Position numbers and translations under genes: made by a program
Shown: piece after piece, positions 46,017 to 56,745 of the stretch
Layout: each line of letters starts with the position of its first letter
Position numbering within the stretch: position 1 is the first letter of the stretch
Source of the DNA: Chrysoperla carnea
Taxonomy: Eukaryota > Arthropoda > Insecta > Neuroptera > Chrysopidae
Reading direction: 5' to 3'
NCBI RefSeq assembly: GCF_905475395.1
Contig: NC_058340.1
Coordinates: 75,308,181-75,372,180 of the forward strand
DNA length: 64,000 nt
Notes under the pieces: model-generated
Told to the model about the DNA's origin: nothing
The model's input: only the letters and a program-made list of their open reading frames with translations
Database searches by the model: none

Positions 46017-49000
46017 CTGAAACAGAAAATAAGTTTACTAAATTACTAACAGTTTAACATTTGTATAATCTGCATATACGAAATGTACAGTGTGTCATAA
46101 GTTGGTTACATATGGAAAACTTGTTTATTATAAGGTTTACGACAAAAAGCTATTCTTTATGAAAGTCTCTGCTTTCGAAAATATTAATAATAAGCTATTC
46201 ACTGTTGACATCGAATGTACAGGGTGTCTCACAAATTGAAAAAGTTCGATAGGAATGTTAATGATCGTTTAGAAATGTAGATCATTTTGAACAGATAATA
46301 AGTGAAGGTGGATAGGTTGAGGCAAAAACGAACTGAAGATCTCTGTCTGTCAGTCCGTCTGTCAACACGAAAACGAAAAGAGATATAAATTTTTATAGCG
46401 TTATAGCGTGCTTAGGACGTAAAAAGTGAGATTGAGTTATTAAATGAACAACATTGGTCAATTGGGTCTTAGTTTCCTTATAAAAAAATAAACAACTTTT
46501 GTTTGAAACATTTTTTCGTAAACATCACTGTTTACCCGCGAAAGCGCAAATTAGTACAAAACTTTGGTGTCCATTTTCTCTAAAACTTTAATACTTTGGA
46601 GCTGTGTATAAATTGAATAAAAAACTAAAAAATTGAATACAGTTATTAAAATGGTAAAAGGAAAATATAAATAATTTTCTTAGAATTATATAAACACTTT
46701 TCTACATAATTAGCATTTCTAGACACATTAATAACTTAACTCAATCATCATTAACAAACAAACAGACATTTAATTAGCATACCTAGCATTCAAATATCTA
46801 AATAAAATTATAATTTTTACAGTTGTATTCTGATTATTTTTCATACATAACAAAATTAAATATACAAATCATAATAATTTTTCTTTCTTTTAAATTTGAG
46901 TAAATTAATAAAATGTAATTGAATTGAACTCATCTCAAGACAAGAATTTTCAATTTGAAGTCAAACAAATCTATGACAGCGTAGTATCAATAATCAGTAC
47001 TCAACTGTATTTTTTTGTAAAATGATGAATGCTTTTAAATTAAACATTGTATGTCTATATTAATTAATAATTAGTAATTAATAAAGAGACAAGGTGTCTT
47101 GTGTTGTTTATAAATATGATAAAAATTTAATTAATTATCTAATAACAACAAAAATTAATAATAACCTTGCATGATCAACAAAAAAAAAAATTTATTTATG
47201 CAAAGTTTCTTGAACTTTATACTAAAACCACTTCCTTTTTATAATGCATGTCGTGGAGATGATGTAGTCGTGTTCGAGAATCGTCCTACGAAACGATGAT
47301 GTTTACGAAAAAATGTTTCAAACAAAATTTTTTATAAGTAACATTTTTTACATTTAAGATTTTATTCTATTTCTAAGGGTCTACAAAATGGATCCTACGG
47401 ATTCAAGACCCAATTGACCTATGTTGCTCAATTACGAATTCGACCTCACTTTTTATGTCCTATGCACGCTATATAAAATTTCAGCTCGATATCTCTTTCC
47501 GTTTTTGAGTTATCGTGTCGACGGACGGATAACCGGAAATAGACTAATTAGATGAAACACCTATATTTTTAAGCGTTACAAACTTGGAACTAAAGTTAGT
47601 ATACTTTGATATATTACATATACACAGGGTATAAAAACGCAATAAGACTAGAAAATTGAGAAGTTGTTTCTAAATTAAAAGAATTAAATTTGTTAAAATT
47701 AATAATTATTAAAGTAAATATTTCAATAAGTAATAACAATAATTATAATTAAAATAATATTTATTTATATTTTTAAGTGTTAAAATGTTTAAAACATTTT
47801 GTTAATTAAAGTATCATCTCATATACTCACATCAAGGCTCTTTTTATTTAAATTTTATAAAAAATAACTTATCTATTCAATAAATTTTTACTCCCATATT
47901 ACATTGTATTATAAAAATAAGCATATTAACTTCTAGGATCAACCGGAAATAGGGCTATAATTCATTCAATTCGATTTTTAACATTTTTGAATCGTATATC
48001 TCTTAGATCTATCAAAACTTTTTAAAATTTTTCCAAAAATTGATTCTAAAAATATCTAATATACTGGGTGTTCCAAACCACCCGTCCAGGCTGATTATTC
48101 TGAATAGTTTAAAAAAAAAATTGAAACGAAAAAACACGTATCAAATATTTTTTGAAACTCTATCTAACCATACCAAAAACACCCTCCACCCTCAACCCCT
48201 GTTAGGGGTAGGGGGTGTAACTTGAAAAAATCAAATGGAAACCCCTATTTTTTTCTGCAGATTTGGATTCTTCAGAAGAAAAGACAAACATTTTGTCTAA
48301 GAAATTTTTCCCGATTTTCGGTAGATCGCGCTACAATCGACAAAAATCGTTCTTTTAGATTTGGCATAAGAATTGCGCCGTTCAATGACAAAAATCAAAA
48401 CGAAAAAGTAAAAAAAAATAAAAACACAAACACACAGAACCAAAACAAAAACAAAACAAAAGCAACACAAAAGTTAGAAATTCAACGAAAATAAAAGAGA
48501 AGCGAAAATGTCGAATTGCGGTAATTGAGGTAAACCACTAGACAATTGGGAGGATACTAAATAAAGCTCTTAGAAAGAATTAGATATGAATCATTTTAGA
48601 TTTAATTTTTTTTCAGATTTTCCAAAATAAAAAAAAACATTTTTACAAAAATAATTTTTCTAAATCATAATAAAATATGAAAAACAAAACAGAATAGTCT
48701 TTTCTTCAAAAAAACAAAAACAAAATTGAAAATAACTATTCTCGACTCAAAAAACTTTTCTCGCCTTCACTTGAACTGCAATTCTAATGCCAAATCTAAA
48801 AGAACGATTTTTGTCGATTGTAGCGTGATCTACCGAAAATCGGGAAAAATTTCTAAGACAAAATGTTTGTCTTTTCTTCTGAAGAATTCAAATCTGCAGA
48901 AAAAAATAGGGGTTACCTTTTGATTTTTTCAAGTTACACCCCCTACCCCTAACAGGGGTTGAGGGTGGAGGGTGTTTTTAGTATGGTTAGATAGAGTTTC

Positions 49001-52000
49001 AAAAAATATTTGATACGTGTTTTTTCGTTTCAATTTTTTTTGAAAACTATTCAGAATAATCAGCCTGGACGGGTGGTTTGGAACACCCAGTATATACGTT
49101 GTATACAGGATTCTACAAAGTTCTGCAGGCAATTATAAACACCCTGTATATACGGATGTTGTGTGATATTCACATCAAATTTTTCAACACTTTTATTTTA
49201 TTAAATAAATAATATTAAAAAAAAAATTTTTTAATAATTTAATAATCAACGTATTTTAAAACATGATATAACTTTATTATTTTTAAACCTTTGACATTTA
49301 CAACGATTTTTACATCAAAAACGGCACAAAAACTAACTTTTTGTTAAGGGTGTGGCGATAATCCAAAGTTTTGTCGAAAAAAAAAATTAGTTAGCCTTCT
49401 ATTCGTGTTAATGTTAATTAATTCATGACAGATTAGGAAAATGTAGTCAATTAAAAATTCAAAGAATTATTAGCGATGCCCAGTTTTTTTTTTGTTATAA
49501 ATTTTTTATATTATCGCATTTAAAACTAGAAAGGCTTGTTTGTATATTGGTTTGTTTTTGTTGGTGACTATCATTCATTTTAGATAAAGTTAATACTTAA
49601 AAACAAATTTTTTATTAATTTTTAAGTCGTAGGTAAATTCAACACTGTATTTAATACTAACGACGAATTTAACAATTGTCTCCGGCGTCGAATACTTACA
49701 TTATTGTTAGTCGAAAAAACATATATGAGCTTTACAAATTACTAAATTTTCTGAATAATTAATTACTTTTAATAAAATTTTATCATTTAAAAATTTAAAT
49801 GAGTTTACCTACTACCAAAAATAAATAAATTTTGTAAAAGAAAACTTCCAGGAAAGATAAAGCTACTTAAATTCTAATTAAAAATAAATCATTAGGGAAA
49901 CGATTTAAATGCAGAATAAAGTATCATAGACTCGGGATAAACGGGATAAAGGTGATGTAAGCATTTATAATAATGTCATATTGATTAAAAAATATTGAGA
50001 AAGCTATTTGATACATAGATAGGGCTTTTCATTTACAAAATTATTCTTTTTTGTTTCGGACTGTTTTCAATCAAGTAAAGACATATCTTATATCTTCTAT
50101 CCTTGTCAAAAAGCGCTGTTTGAAAAATATAAAATATATTTAACTTTCTTAGGTGGAATAGTTTTTTGACAAGTGTCCGAAACAAACGCAAATCGATGAA
50201 AAGGTCTATTGATAATATAATAGGACTTGGGCCAGGTTACAATTGGGCAACTCATTTTAATAAGAAATTTAAGATGTTGTTGTTAATGTTACGTTTTACC
50301 ACTTTTTCGCATACGAAAAGTTCTCAAATTTCTGACCTTGTTAAAATACGTTGCCAAAACGTAAACTGGCCCTCGATTTAGAATAATGTAAAATTAATTA
50401 GTATTTTCATAATAACATGTGTAGACTATCCTAATATCAAAGGTCAAACTTATATTATATAAAAATGATTTTGTCAAATGACTTTATGACCTTTATTGTT
50501 TTGCGAAAAATTCATAAAATTAAATCAAATATGTAATCTTATAAGATTATGACTCATCCAAAGTTATAGCAAGGTGTTCAAGCAAATAAAAAAAATAAAA
50601 AATCTTTTGATTTATATTTTTTGGGTATATCGCATACCAAAAAGATCTTACCTAAAAAGAACAGATTCATTAACCTCAAAGATATTTTTGGGACGATTTG
50701 ATAGACTGAGTAGGATTTTTAACACATTTTAAAAGTTACACAGGTAAATAAAATTAAATCGTTTTTAACAGTGTTAAAAACCCAGATTACATTTAAGTAG
50801 TCCTTAAGCCATTGGGTTTTCGAAAAACGTCCACCTGGCCATAAGTTTATAAGTGTTTAACAAAGCAGTAGTAATGTGTTTATGTGGCACACTTGAGATC
50901 AAACGATTATCTGAATCTTGCGAGAGTCACTGAAGAAATGTTAGTCATGAAAATCCAATATGGCGACCACCAAACGCCATATTGTGAAAAAGAAAAAATT
51001 GAAAGTTGAAGACCCATGTTAAGTGAGATCTCATTAAAAAGATATTTGAAAATCCTAACTAAAAAGTATAAAATATAAAAATTAATTTATAAAATCAACA
51101 AGTGAAAACAAACAATTGACTGAGTTAATTGTTGAAATACCATGTATAGACCGTTTTGATTACTATTACTCTGCCACATTACACATACAAACATGTGACA
51201 CATACATAACTGATATTCAAGTATAGCACACATTATAAAATTTCCGCCTAATTGGCGCCCTCACAGGTAAACAGTGATGTTTACGAAAAAAAGTTTCAAA
51301 CAAAAGTTGTTTAATTTTTGATAAGGGACATTTTTTACATTTAAACTTTTGTTCTATCTCTAACGGTTTACAAGATGCAATTGACCTATGCTACTCATTT
51401 ACGAACTTGACCTCACATTTTACGTCCTGAGTTCGCTGTAAAAATTTCAGCTCGATATCTTTTTTCGTTTTTGAGTTATCGTGTCCACAGACGGACGGAC
51501 GGACAACCGGAAATGGACTAATTAGGTGATTTTATGAACACCTATGACAAAATTTTTTTCCTAGCATCATTATTTTTAAGCGTTACAAACTTGGGACTAA
51601 ACTTAATATCCTATGTATATTTCATATATACATGGTATAAAAAGTAGTTAGAGACTTCTACAACACAGCGACTTGAACATTTGGTACTCATTATTGGGAA
51701 AATTTTAATCGGGCTAGATTTGATTGGGTTAAACTACTGAAGTTGTTTTTTTTCTTTTCAGTTTTTATTTAACGCAGTTGGGTTTTTTGATTTTTTTAAT
51801 TAATTTATTTTATAAAAGAATCCATATTAGAGAACTTAAAAACTGTTATTTTGAAACACACGGTAGATACACGGCAAATACTAACCAAGTACCTGTATAT
51901 TTATTTATTAATAAAATAATAAATTATAATTTAAAATAAATTTTGAAAGGTAACTTTATAAATTTTATTAAATTTTGATCAAGTATAGTTTGTTATACTT

Positions 52001-54031
52001 ACTAAGCATCCCTAAGGAATTTATTAAATAACTGTTATTAATGGCTTTCTGTTTATCTCAAGTTTTATTTCACGGTCAGGACTCAGGAGAAGATACAGAA
52101 CAAAGGGTTTTTAATATGCTTATTTCATAAAGAATATTTCTAACAAATGTTAAATTTATGTATGCTATAAATTACAGTAAAACTTTATAAACAAATAAAA
52201 TATCCATAAATTTGAAAAAATTAAGATCAATTAAAAATTCAAAAAACGTATTTCTCTAAAAAAAATAAATTTTTTAATTGAGCTCTAAATTTTGATTAGA
52301 CTTGTTTTTTATCTTTCTTGAATATTAAAATTTTAAAGACACCGAAAAATTAGTCAATTTCCTTGAGTTAATATTTATTTTGTGCTAATTTGAATCACGA
52401 ATATTACATAAAAAATAAATTTGCAAACTTAAAATCCCTTTTTATTGGTCATTGGACTACTAAAGAGACCTTTCTTGTAAATTGACATGTCTTCTAAAAT
52501 ATTCCATGGTTAAAAAGCCACGGTTAAATAAGAACATAAATTTATTATTCGCTTTTTTACATACTTATTGTAATTTTAAATCGCACAGCTGCAATTCCTG
52601 TACTGAAAAAAAAATTCTTAATATCAACCGATATGAGTTTGTCTCAACCTCATCGCGAGATCAAATATGGCAAATGGGGCAACGAATGTGATACAACTAT
52701 CGTACGATGTTGAGTGGTGAAGTTGACACAAACGCATGAGTTGTTTGTATGAAATTAATATACTGTAACAAATTTCAAATATTATTGTTTTGAAACGCAA
52801 CATATTTTTAAGCAATCTTTTTTAGATTGGTTCTACTACTTATAAATATTATAACAAAATACTGATGTGATTGTCACAACCACATGAGCAGGTTTATTAG
52901 GTTAAGTCCACTGCTAATTCGGCTGCACTAATTATGGTTATATATATTTACACAAATATGCTATATTTTATAAAAATGGTCAATAAATTTGTTTTAAACT
53001 CACTGTAAGTTAGTAACAACAATATTCATGTAGTTGACACAATCACATATGAACTAGACATGACAGCTATGTGTTCGTAGTAACCAAGTCCTATATTTAA
53101 AGCAAGCTCAAAGAAATTTTCTTTTAACGCTTTATTTACACGATATTTTATCTTATTTACACAATATTTTTTCCAAACTGGATTTTCTAGGCTTGAGAAA
53201 TTTAAAGAAAAGCAAAAAAATGATTACCTGTATAGATTTCCAATCACGTTTATGAAATCCATTCTGATAATAATTGGTAGTGGATCGTAATCGTTTCGCG
53301 TGATGTACAGCTTCACGCCAAATTCGAACATACAAAATAAACAACGTAGCCCATACAATTGCAAAATATGGCACCATTACAAATGTTACATAATACTTGG
53401 GAATAATTATATGTAATTCACATTCAATCTCTTGGTTTAGTGTATGTTTGACTTCTTCAGCGATGTCCCAACGATTCCAATACACGGGTAACGTTGAAAC
53501 TGCTGTTGATAAAACCCATCCACAAATTATAATCAAAACTGAAACTTTCTTTGTCATGTATCGATTATAATGCAATGGATAAACAATCGCTATGTATCGA
53601 TCTAACGCGATTGCGATTAAATTATAAATTGAAGCACTACAAGCCATCGTGATTAATACAAATCGTAATAAACATGTCGATTTATGTTGTCCAAACGTGT
53701 TGTTATCTAAGTAAAATATTAAATGATAGGGGAGTGTTAATCCAACGAAACAATCGCTAATCGCTAAATTTAATATAAATTGATTGGCAATCGTTCTCGA
53801 TAATTTACGATTGAAGTGTACAGCGCAAATTGTTAAAATGTTTCCACTTAATATGATTAACATAAGCGTTGAGTCGATTATCATCCAAAATATGTGTGAT
53901 GTTTCTAATATTGGTACGGAACCCGTAGACGAGGGTGTTGTGGGTATTATTGATGTAGGGTTCGGTATTATTGGAATGGGGGATATTGGATAGAATTTAT
54001 TGGGATCTAGTGGATATTGAAATTCATCCAT
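45414..54031 (-). CDS. Class A (rhodopsin-family) GPCR, adenosine/MECA-like orphan
   Basis: CDS is complement join(45414-46016, 53228-54031), 468 residues. The exon 1 donor is CAG|GTAATC and the acceptor is TTTCTGTTTCAG|GTAGTAC, phase 0, giving ...DWKSIQ|VVLLVLGCFSICWLPY. Seven membrane segments are readable with class A anchors: N64 (SGNIL), D93 (LAISD), C120, DRY 144-146, W172, P221 (MVPYF), CWLP 280-283 and NPIIY 320-324, then an FRTAFKRLL helix 8, a Cys pair for palmitoylation and a ~120-residue Ser/Thr/Asn-rich tail. Position 3.32 is Ile, so the aspartate of biogenic-amine receptors is absent. EL2 and helix 5 (CELHIIIPKYYVTF) recall adenosine receptors, but the 6.55 Asn is Ala. The ligand is therefore unknown. 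It may be nested in an SMG1 intron. Confidence 0.92.
46083..46225. repeat. Two ACAG(G/T)GTGTC-type repeat ends
   Basis: GTACAGTGTGTCATAAGTTGG (from 46086) and GTACAGGGTGTCTCACAAATT (from 46212) are related words in the same orientation. Similar ends occur at 8526, 44345 and 62703. They look like degraded ends of one dispersed family, but the element boundaries are not resolved. Confidence 0.35.
46341..46597 (+). mobile_element. Helentron-like non-autonomous element, copy 6 (internal fragment)
   Basis: It spans the core CTGTCTGTCAGTCCGTCTGT through ACGTAAAAAGTGAG, CAACTTTTGTTTGAAACAT and ATCACTGTTTACCCGCG. Both ends are missing. It lies in the GPCR intron. Confidence 0.7.
46598..47292. other. 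GPCR intron segment, nothing recognised
   Basis: AT-rich DNA with no coding signal and no repeat that I could pair. Confidence 0.4.
47293..47637 (-). mobile_element. Helentron-like non-autonomous element, copy 7 (3' truncated)
   Basis: On the minus strand it runs from TTTTTATACCCTGTGTATATG through CCGTCCGTCGACACGATAAC and GGTCCTACGGA-like blocks (reverse of 47380-47410) to the GTAAACATCA block. The 3' palindrome and terminal CACTTGTT are missing. Confidence 0.72.
47638..48059. other. GPCR intron segment, nothing recognised
   Basis: AT-rich spacer between two repeats. No signal was identified. Confidence 0.4.
48060..49096. mobile_element. Fold-back element, ~1.03 kb with ~320 bp near-identical arms
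   Basis: The left arm (about 48062-48382, starting TACTGGGTGTTCCAAACCAC) is the reverse complement of the right arm (about 48775-49092), with only scattered differences. The loop of about 390 bases is A-rich with CAAAA/ACACA repeats. TATA borders both ends, compatible with a TA target site. Small ORFs on both strands are mirror translations of the arms and not genes. Transcription across it would yield a long double-stranded RNA hairpin. It is in the GPCR intron. Confidence 0.9.
49097..51096. other. GPCR intron segment, no gene recognised
   Basis: Two kilobases of AT-rich DNA. AAACACCCTGTATATACGG at 49137 is another ACAGGGTGT-type end. A 71-codon frame at 50166-50381 (+) has no recognisable relative. 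Confidence 0.4.
51097..51643 (-). mobile_element. Helentron-like non-autonomous element, copy 8 (near full length)
   Basis: The whole structure is on the minus strand: TTTTTATACCATGTATATG at 51643 downward, a (GTCC)n GTCTG core (reverse of GACGGACGGACGGACAACCG region, about 51490-51510), the CAACTTTTGTTTGAAAC block, CATGGTATTTCAACAATT, the imperfect palindrome AACTCAGTCAATTG and terminal CACTTGTT ending at 51097. It is closest to copy 4. Confidence 0.8.
51644..52628. other. GPCR intron segment, nothing recognised
   Basis: AT-rich DNA. Short frames are at background level. No repeat pairing was found. Confidence 0.4.
52629..53060. repeat. Cluster of four TTGTSWCAAC motifs in alternating orientation
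   Basis: ATGAGTTTGTCTCAACCTCA (52632, +), ATGCGTTTGTGTCAACTTCA (52739-52720, -), ATGTGATTGTCACAACCACA (52864, +) and ATATGTGATTGTGTCAACTA (53051-53032, -) are versions of one ~24 bp word. They lie about 170 bases and more before the exon 1 end, in the GPCR intron. They are either ends of two small inverted elements or a regulatory cluster. Confidence 0.5.
53228..54031 (-). CDS. GPCR exon 1: N-terminus to intracellular loop 3
   Basis: The ATG is at 54031-54029 and the donor CAG|GTAATC follows 53228. It encodes 268 residues: a Pro/Ile/Thr-rich extracellular N-terminus (about 45 residues, no N-glycosylation sequon seen), then TM1 to TM5 and the start of loop 3. A TTTTTGTTTCAG string on the minus strand at about 54094 could be the acceptor for an upstream non-coding exon. 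Confidence 0.92.
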
Positions 54032-54149
54032 TTTTAAACTGGTTCAGTTTATAAATTCATTATTGCCTTTTTTTTTTGGTGTGTGACCAGTTCTGAAACA
54101 AAAATTTAAAACGATTTAATGCTTTAATCGGGAGAAAATTTTTTAAAAC

Positions 54150-54730
54150 AACTGGATTGAATGAAATTGAATTCACAAGCGTATTCTAGGGCATCTTATC
54201 TTTTTAACCCTTCACCCATCGTATGGAGGGTAGAGATAAGATGAATCATCTCTGTATATTAAAAATGCCCATCGAAAATCAGATCCGAAATCAGAAGTGT
54301 CCATCGAGAAAAATTTTTCGTTTCCGATTTGAATGAAACTCATGTTATAAGGTAATATTGACCCAAAAAATTCAAAAATCGCGTTCATTCAACATTTGGT
54401 CGAATAGTTTTCGAGATAACGTCAAAAATCGATCCTAAATGTAGTTTTTTTCATAAACTATTAGTCCAATCGCTAAATAAACACGATTATTGAATTTTTT
54501 GGGTCAAAATTACCTTATAAACTGAGTTTTATTAAATTCTGAAACCAAAAAATTTTTGGGAATTTTTCGACTTTTTCAAAGGCTTACCCCTTAAAAAATT
54601 GCAAAAAAATCGAACAAAATTTTCTGTATCCAACTTCGATAAAACTCAGTACATAAGGTCATTTTGACCTACAAATTACAAAAATCGTGTTTATTTGATG
54701 ATTGGAAGGATATTTTTTGATATATCATCC
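54150..54730 (+). repeat. Repeat B, second locus (leader plus one full and one partial unit)
   Basis: The leader 54165-54265 and palindromic unit 54300-54560 match 42947-43345 closely. A more diverged half-unit (GATAAAACTCAGTACATAAG) follows at 54645. It lies about 120 bases upstream of the GPCR start codon, so it may be in the promoter or 5' UTR intron. Confidence 0.82.
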
Positions 54731-55259
54731 AAAATTCGATAAAAAGACCGATTTCTCGAATTAATTTCTATCTTCTAATGACCTTAAACTTTGGTGTGAC
54801 TTTAATCTGTATAAATTTCAAAGTTCTTGTGAAAATATGATCGGGAATCATTAGAGAATCATTCATTCAAGTTTTAACTGATTTGGATGAACCTTCTAAA
54901 TTTTCTAAAGAAATTCGTTTTTGGAGAGGCCATTCTGTACAATAATTGTTGATTAATTTGTAATATTAAATAAAATAATCTGGGTGGGTCAAATCAATTG
55001 AGTGAACTGAACACTGAACACGCCACTTTATTTGGACAGAATAAATATTTAAATAAACTACTCCCTGGTGGATTGACGTCGCCAAAATAATTAATTGTTT
55101 TTATATTTCATTAGTTTTTTCTATATTAACAACCAGTAAGGGAAAGAATTACGGGGGCAGATTCCTTGCATCAATCATTATACTGTTTTGATGAACGAGA
55201 TTTCGTTTGTGATTGAATTTTAATCAATCATAGCAAAAATATTTGGTGTCAAGAAAAAA
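54731..55259. other. Upstream of the GPCR, nothing recognised
   Basis: AT-rich DNA. A promoter for the GPCR could be here or further right, but no core element can be assigned. Confidence 0.35.
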
Positions 55260-55650
55260 GATTATTGTATGATATAAAATCTTAGAAGTCGATAATGTAA
55301 CACAATGCAAGAATTTACTAACTTTTTATCCCAGTATCATGGCCTGGAGCATCAGGATAAACGATCGATAATCTTATCTTTATTATTTTAATATTATCTT
55401 GAAATATTAATAGTAATCTCACAAATGAGATGGTATTGTGGTTAGGGTGCTCGTTCCTCACGCGGAAGGTCATCGAATCGAAACCCTTTCACGTTTTAGA
55501 TTTTTTTTTAATTTTATTGCACTAAAAAGTGAATAATAGTTTTAATTGTAATATAAAATTCATAGCGTGAGGTGCTCTTAAATTAGTATATTTGACAGAT
55601 ATCTACCACTCCACGCTTTGAATTTTATATTACAATAAAATTATGAATTT
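55260..55650 (+). mobile_element. tRNA-Val-like SINE, copy 1, with 3' inverted repeat
   Basis: GATGGTATTGTGGTTAGGG (55431) followed by GTTCCTCACGCGGAAGGTC and CGAATCGAAACCC resembles the D, anticodon and T arms of tRNA-Val(CAC), with a broken acceptor stem. Its left flank (TTATCCCAGTATC..., AATCTTATCTTTATTA) is shared with 61769-61820. The tail has inverted TAATATAAAATTC and GAATTTTATATTA around GCGTGAGG...CCACGC. Confidence 0.6.
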
Positions 55651-56334
55651 TTTTAATGCTTATTTTTTTTAAACTCTAATTTATTTGCAAAAAAAAAGGT
55701 ATTTATTTCAAGAAATAAATTTTAAATTTATAAATGCATCGGACTTGACTGCACTATTGATAAATTGGATTGAAATGTTATTTTTAAAAGTGGACACATC
55801 TGTTTTTATCTGTTAATTCATTTAAAATGCTTTAATTAAATATTGTATGTTTATGGTACCGAAAATTTCTCTCAAAATGTTCTAAGGAAATTACTTTACA
55901 ACGAAAACGAGTATTTAGTTATACATCTAAGCGGTCTAAACAATCTATCGCTTTTGAAGCCCGAACAGTTGGTCATAGAAAAGAATTGCAAATTGTTTCC
56001 AAAAACTTGATTATTAGTTTATATTATCAGTTCGTAGTTCAACGTTGTTATAAGTTCAACGTTGAAGATCGCAACGCGACTCCCCAGATATTCACTTTAG
56101 ACCAGCCTAAAATGTCTGACAATTAGTCGAAATTACTCAAAAATCGATACAAGATGCAAAACTGAAACAAGACTGATAGGATTTTTACATAGTTTAGATT
56201 GAGGCAAGCTATTAAGAGGAGTCTAATGAATATCAAATTCTCAGTCATTTTTCAAATCGATTTTAAGTTAAAGTTAAGTTAAAATAACTAAACCATACGA
56301 AATTTATCTTCTTAGCTTCTTTATTTAACGACTA
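55651..56334. other. Intergenic, nothing recognised
   Basis: AT-rich DNA without coding signal. Confidence 0.35.
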
Positions 56335-56745
56335 GCATAATACCCATCTGCTTCGCTGGGATTAAAAGTAAAACCCACTGCGTTTAAGCCATCGTATTCC
56401 TTGGTCTCAATTATCTCCCTTCCATAACACTCGAAAAAGGGATTGGGATTGTTTTATACAACTAAAAGTTTTCAATTAAACAAAAATGTAAAATAGTCAT
56501 AATGCATTAAGTATATCAGAAAACCCTGTTTGAACAGATGGCCATAAATTGTATGTCGTTCACTCTTTTTACAGCAATCTTGAGTTATACTTTTCAATGA
56601 TATTCACAGATGGCGCAGTGATACATTAATGTGAATTCTGATGTATATTATTGTCAAGTTTCATTTAAATCCATTCCGTAGTTTTTACGTGAAAGTGTAA
56701 CAAGCAAACAAAGTTACTATCACATTTATAATATATAGGAATGTA
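56335..56745 (+). repeat. Dispersed repeat with CTTCGCTGGG start and TTTATAATATATAGGA end
   Basis: It runs from ATACCCATCTGCTTCGCTGG to TTTTTACGTGAAAGTGTAAC, AAGTTACTATCACA and TTTATAATATATAGGAATG. I recall the phrase order (GCTTCGCTGGG start; TTTTACGTGAAAGNGTAACA and a TTTATAATATA-AGGA end) from repeats common across insects. That is unverified. It has no ORF. Confidence 0.5.

Noticed and set aside
48040-49132. Opposite-strand ORFs of 61, 90, 65 and 67 codons with shared peptides
   Set aside because: They are mirror translations of the two arms of the fold-back element.
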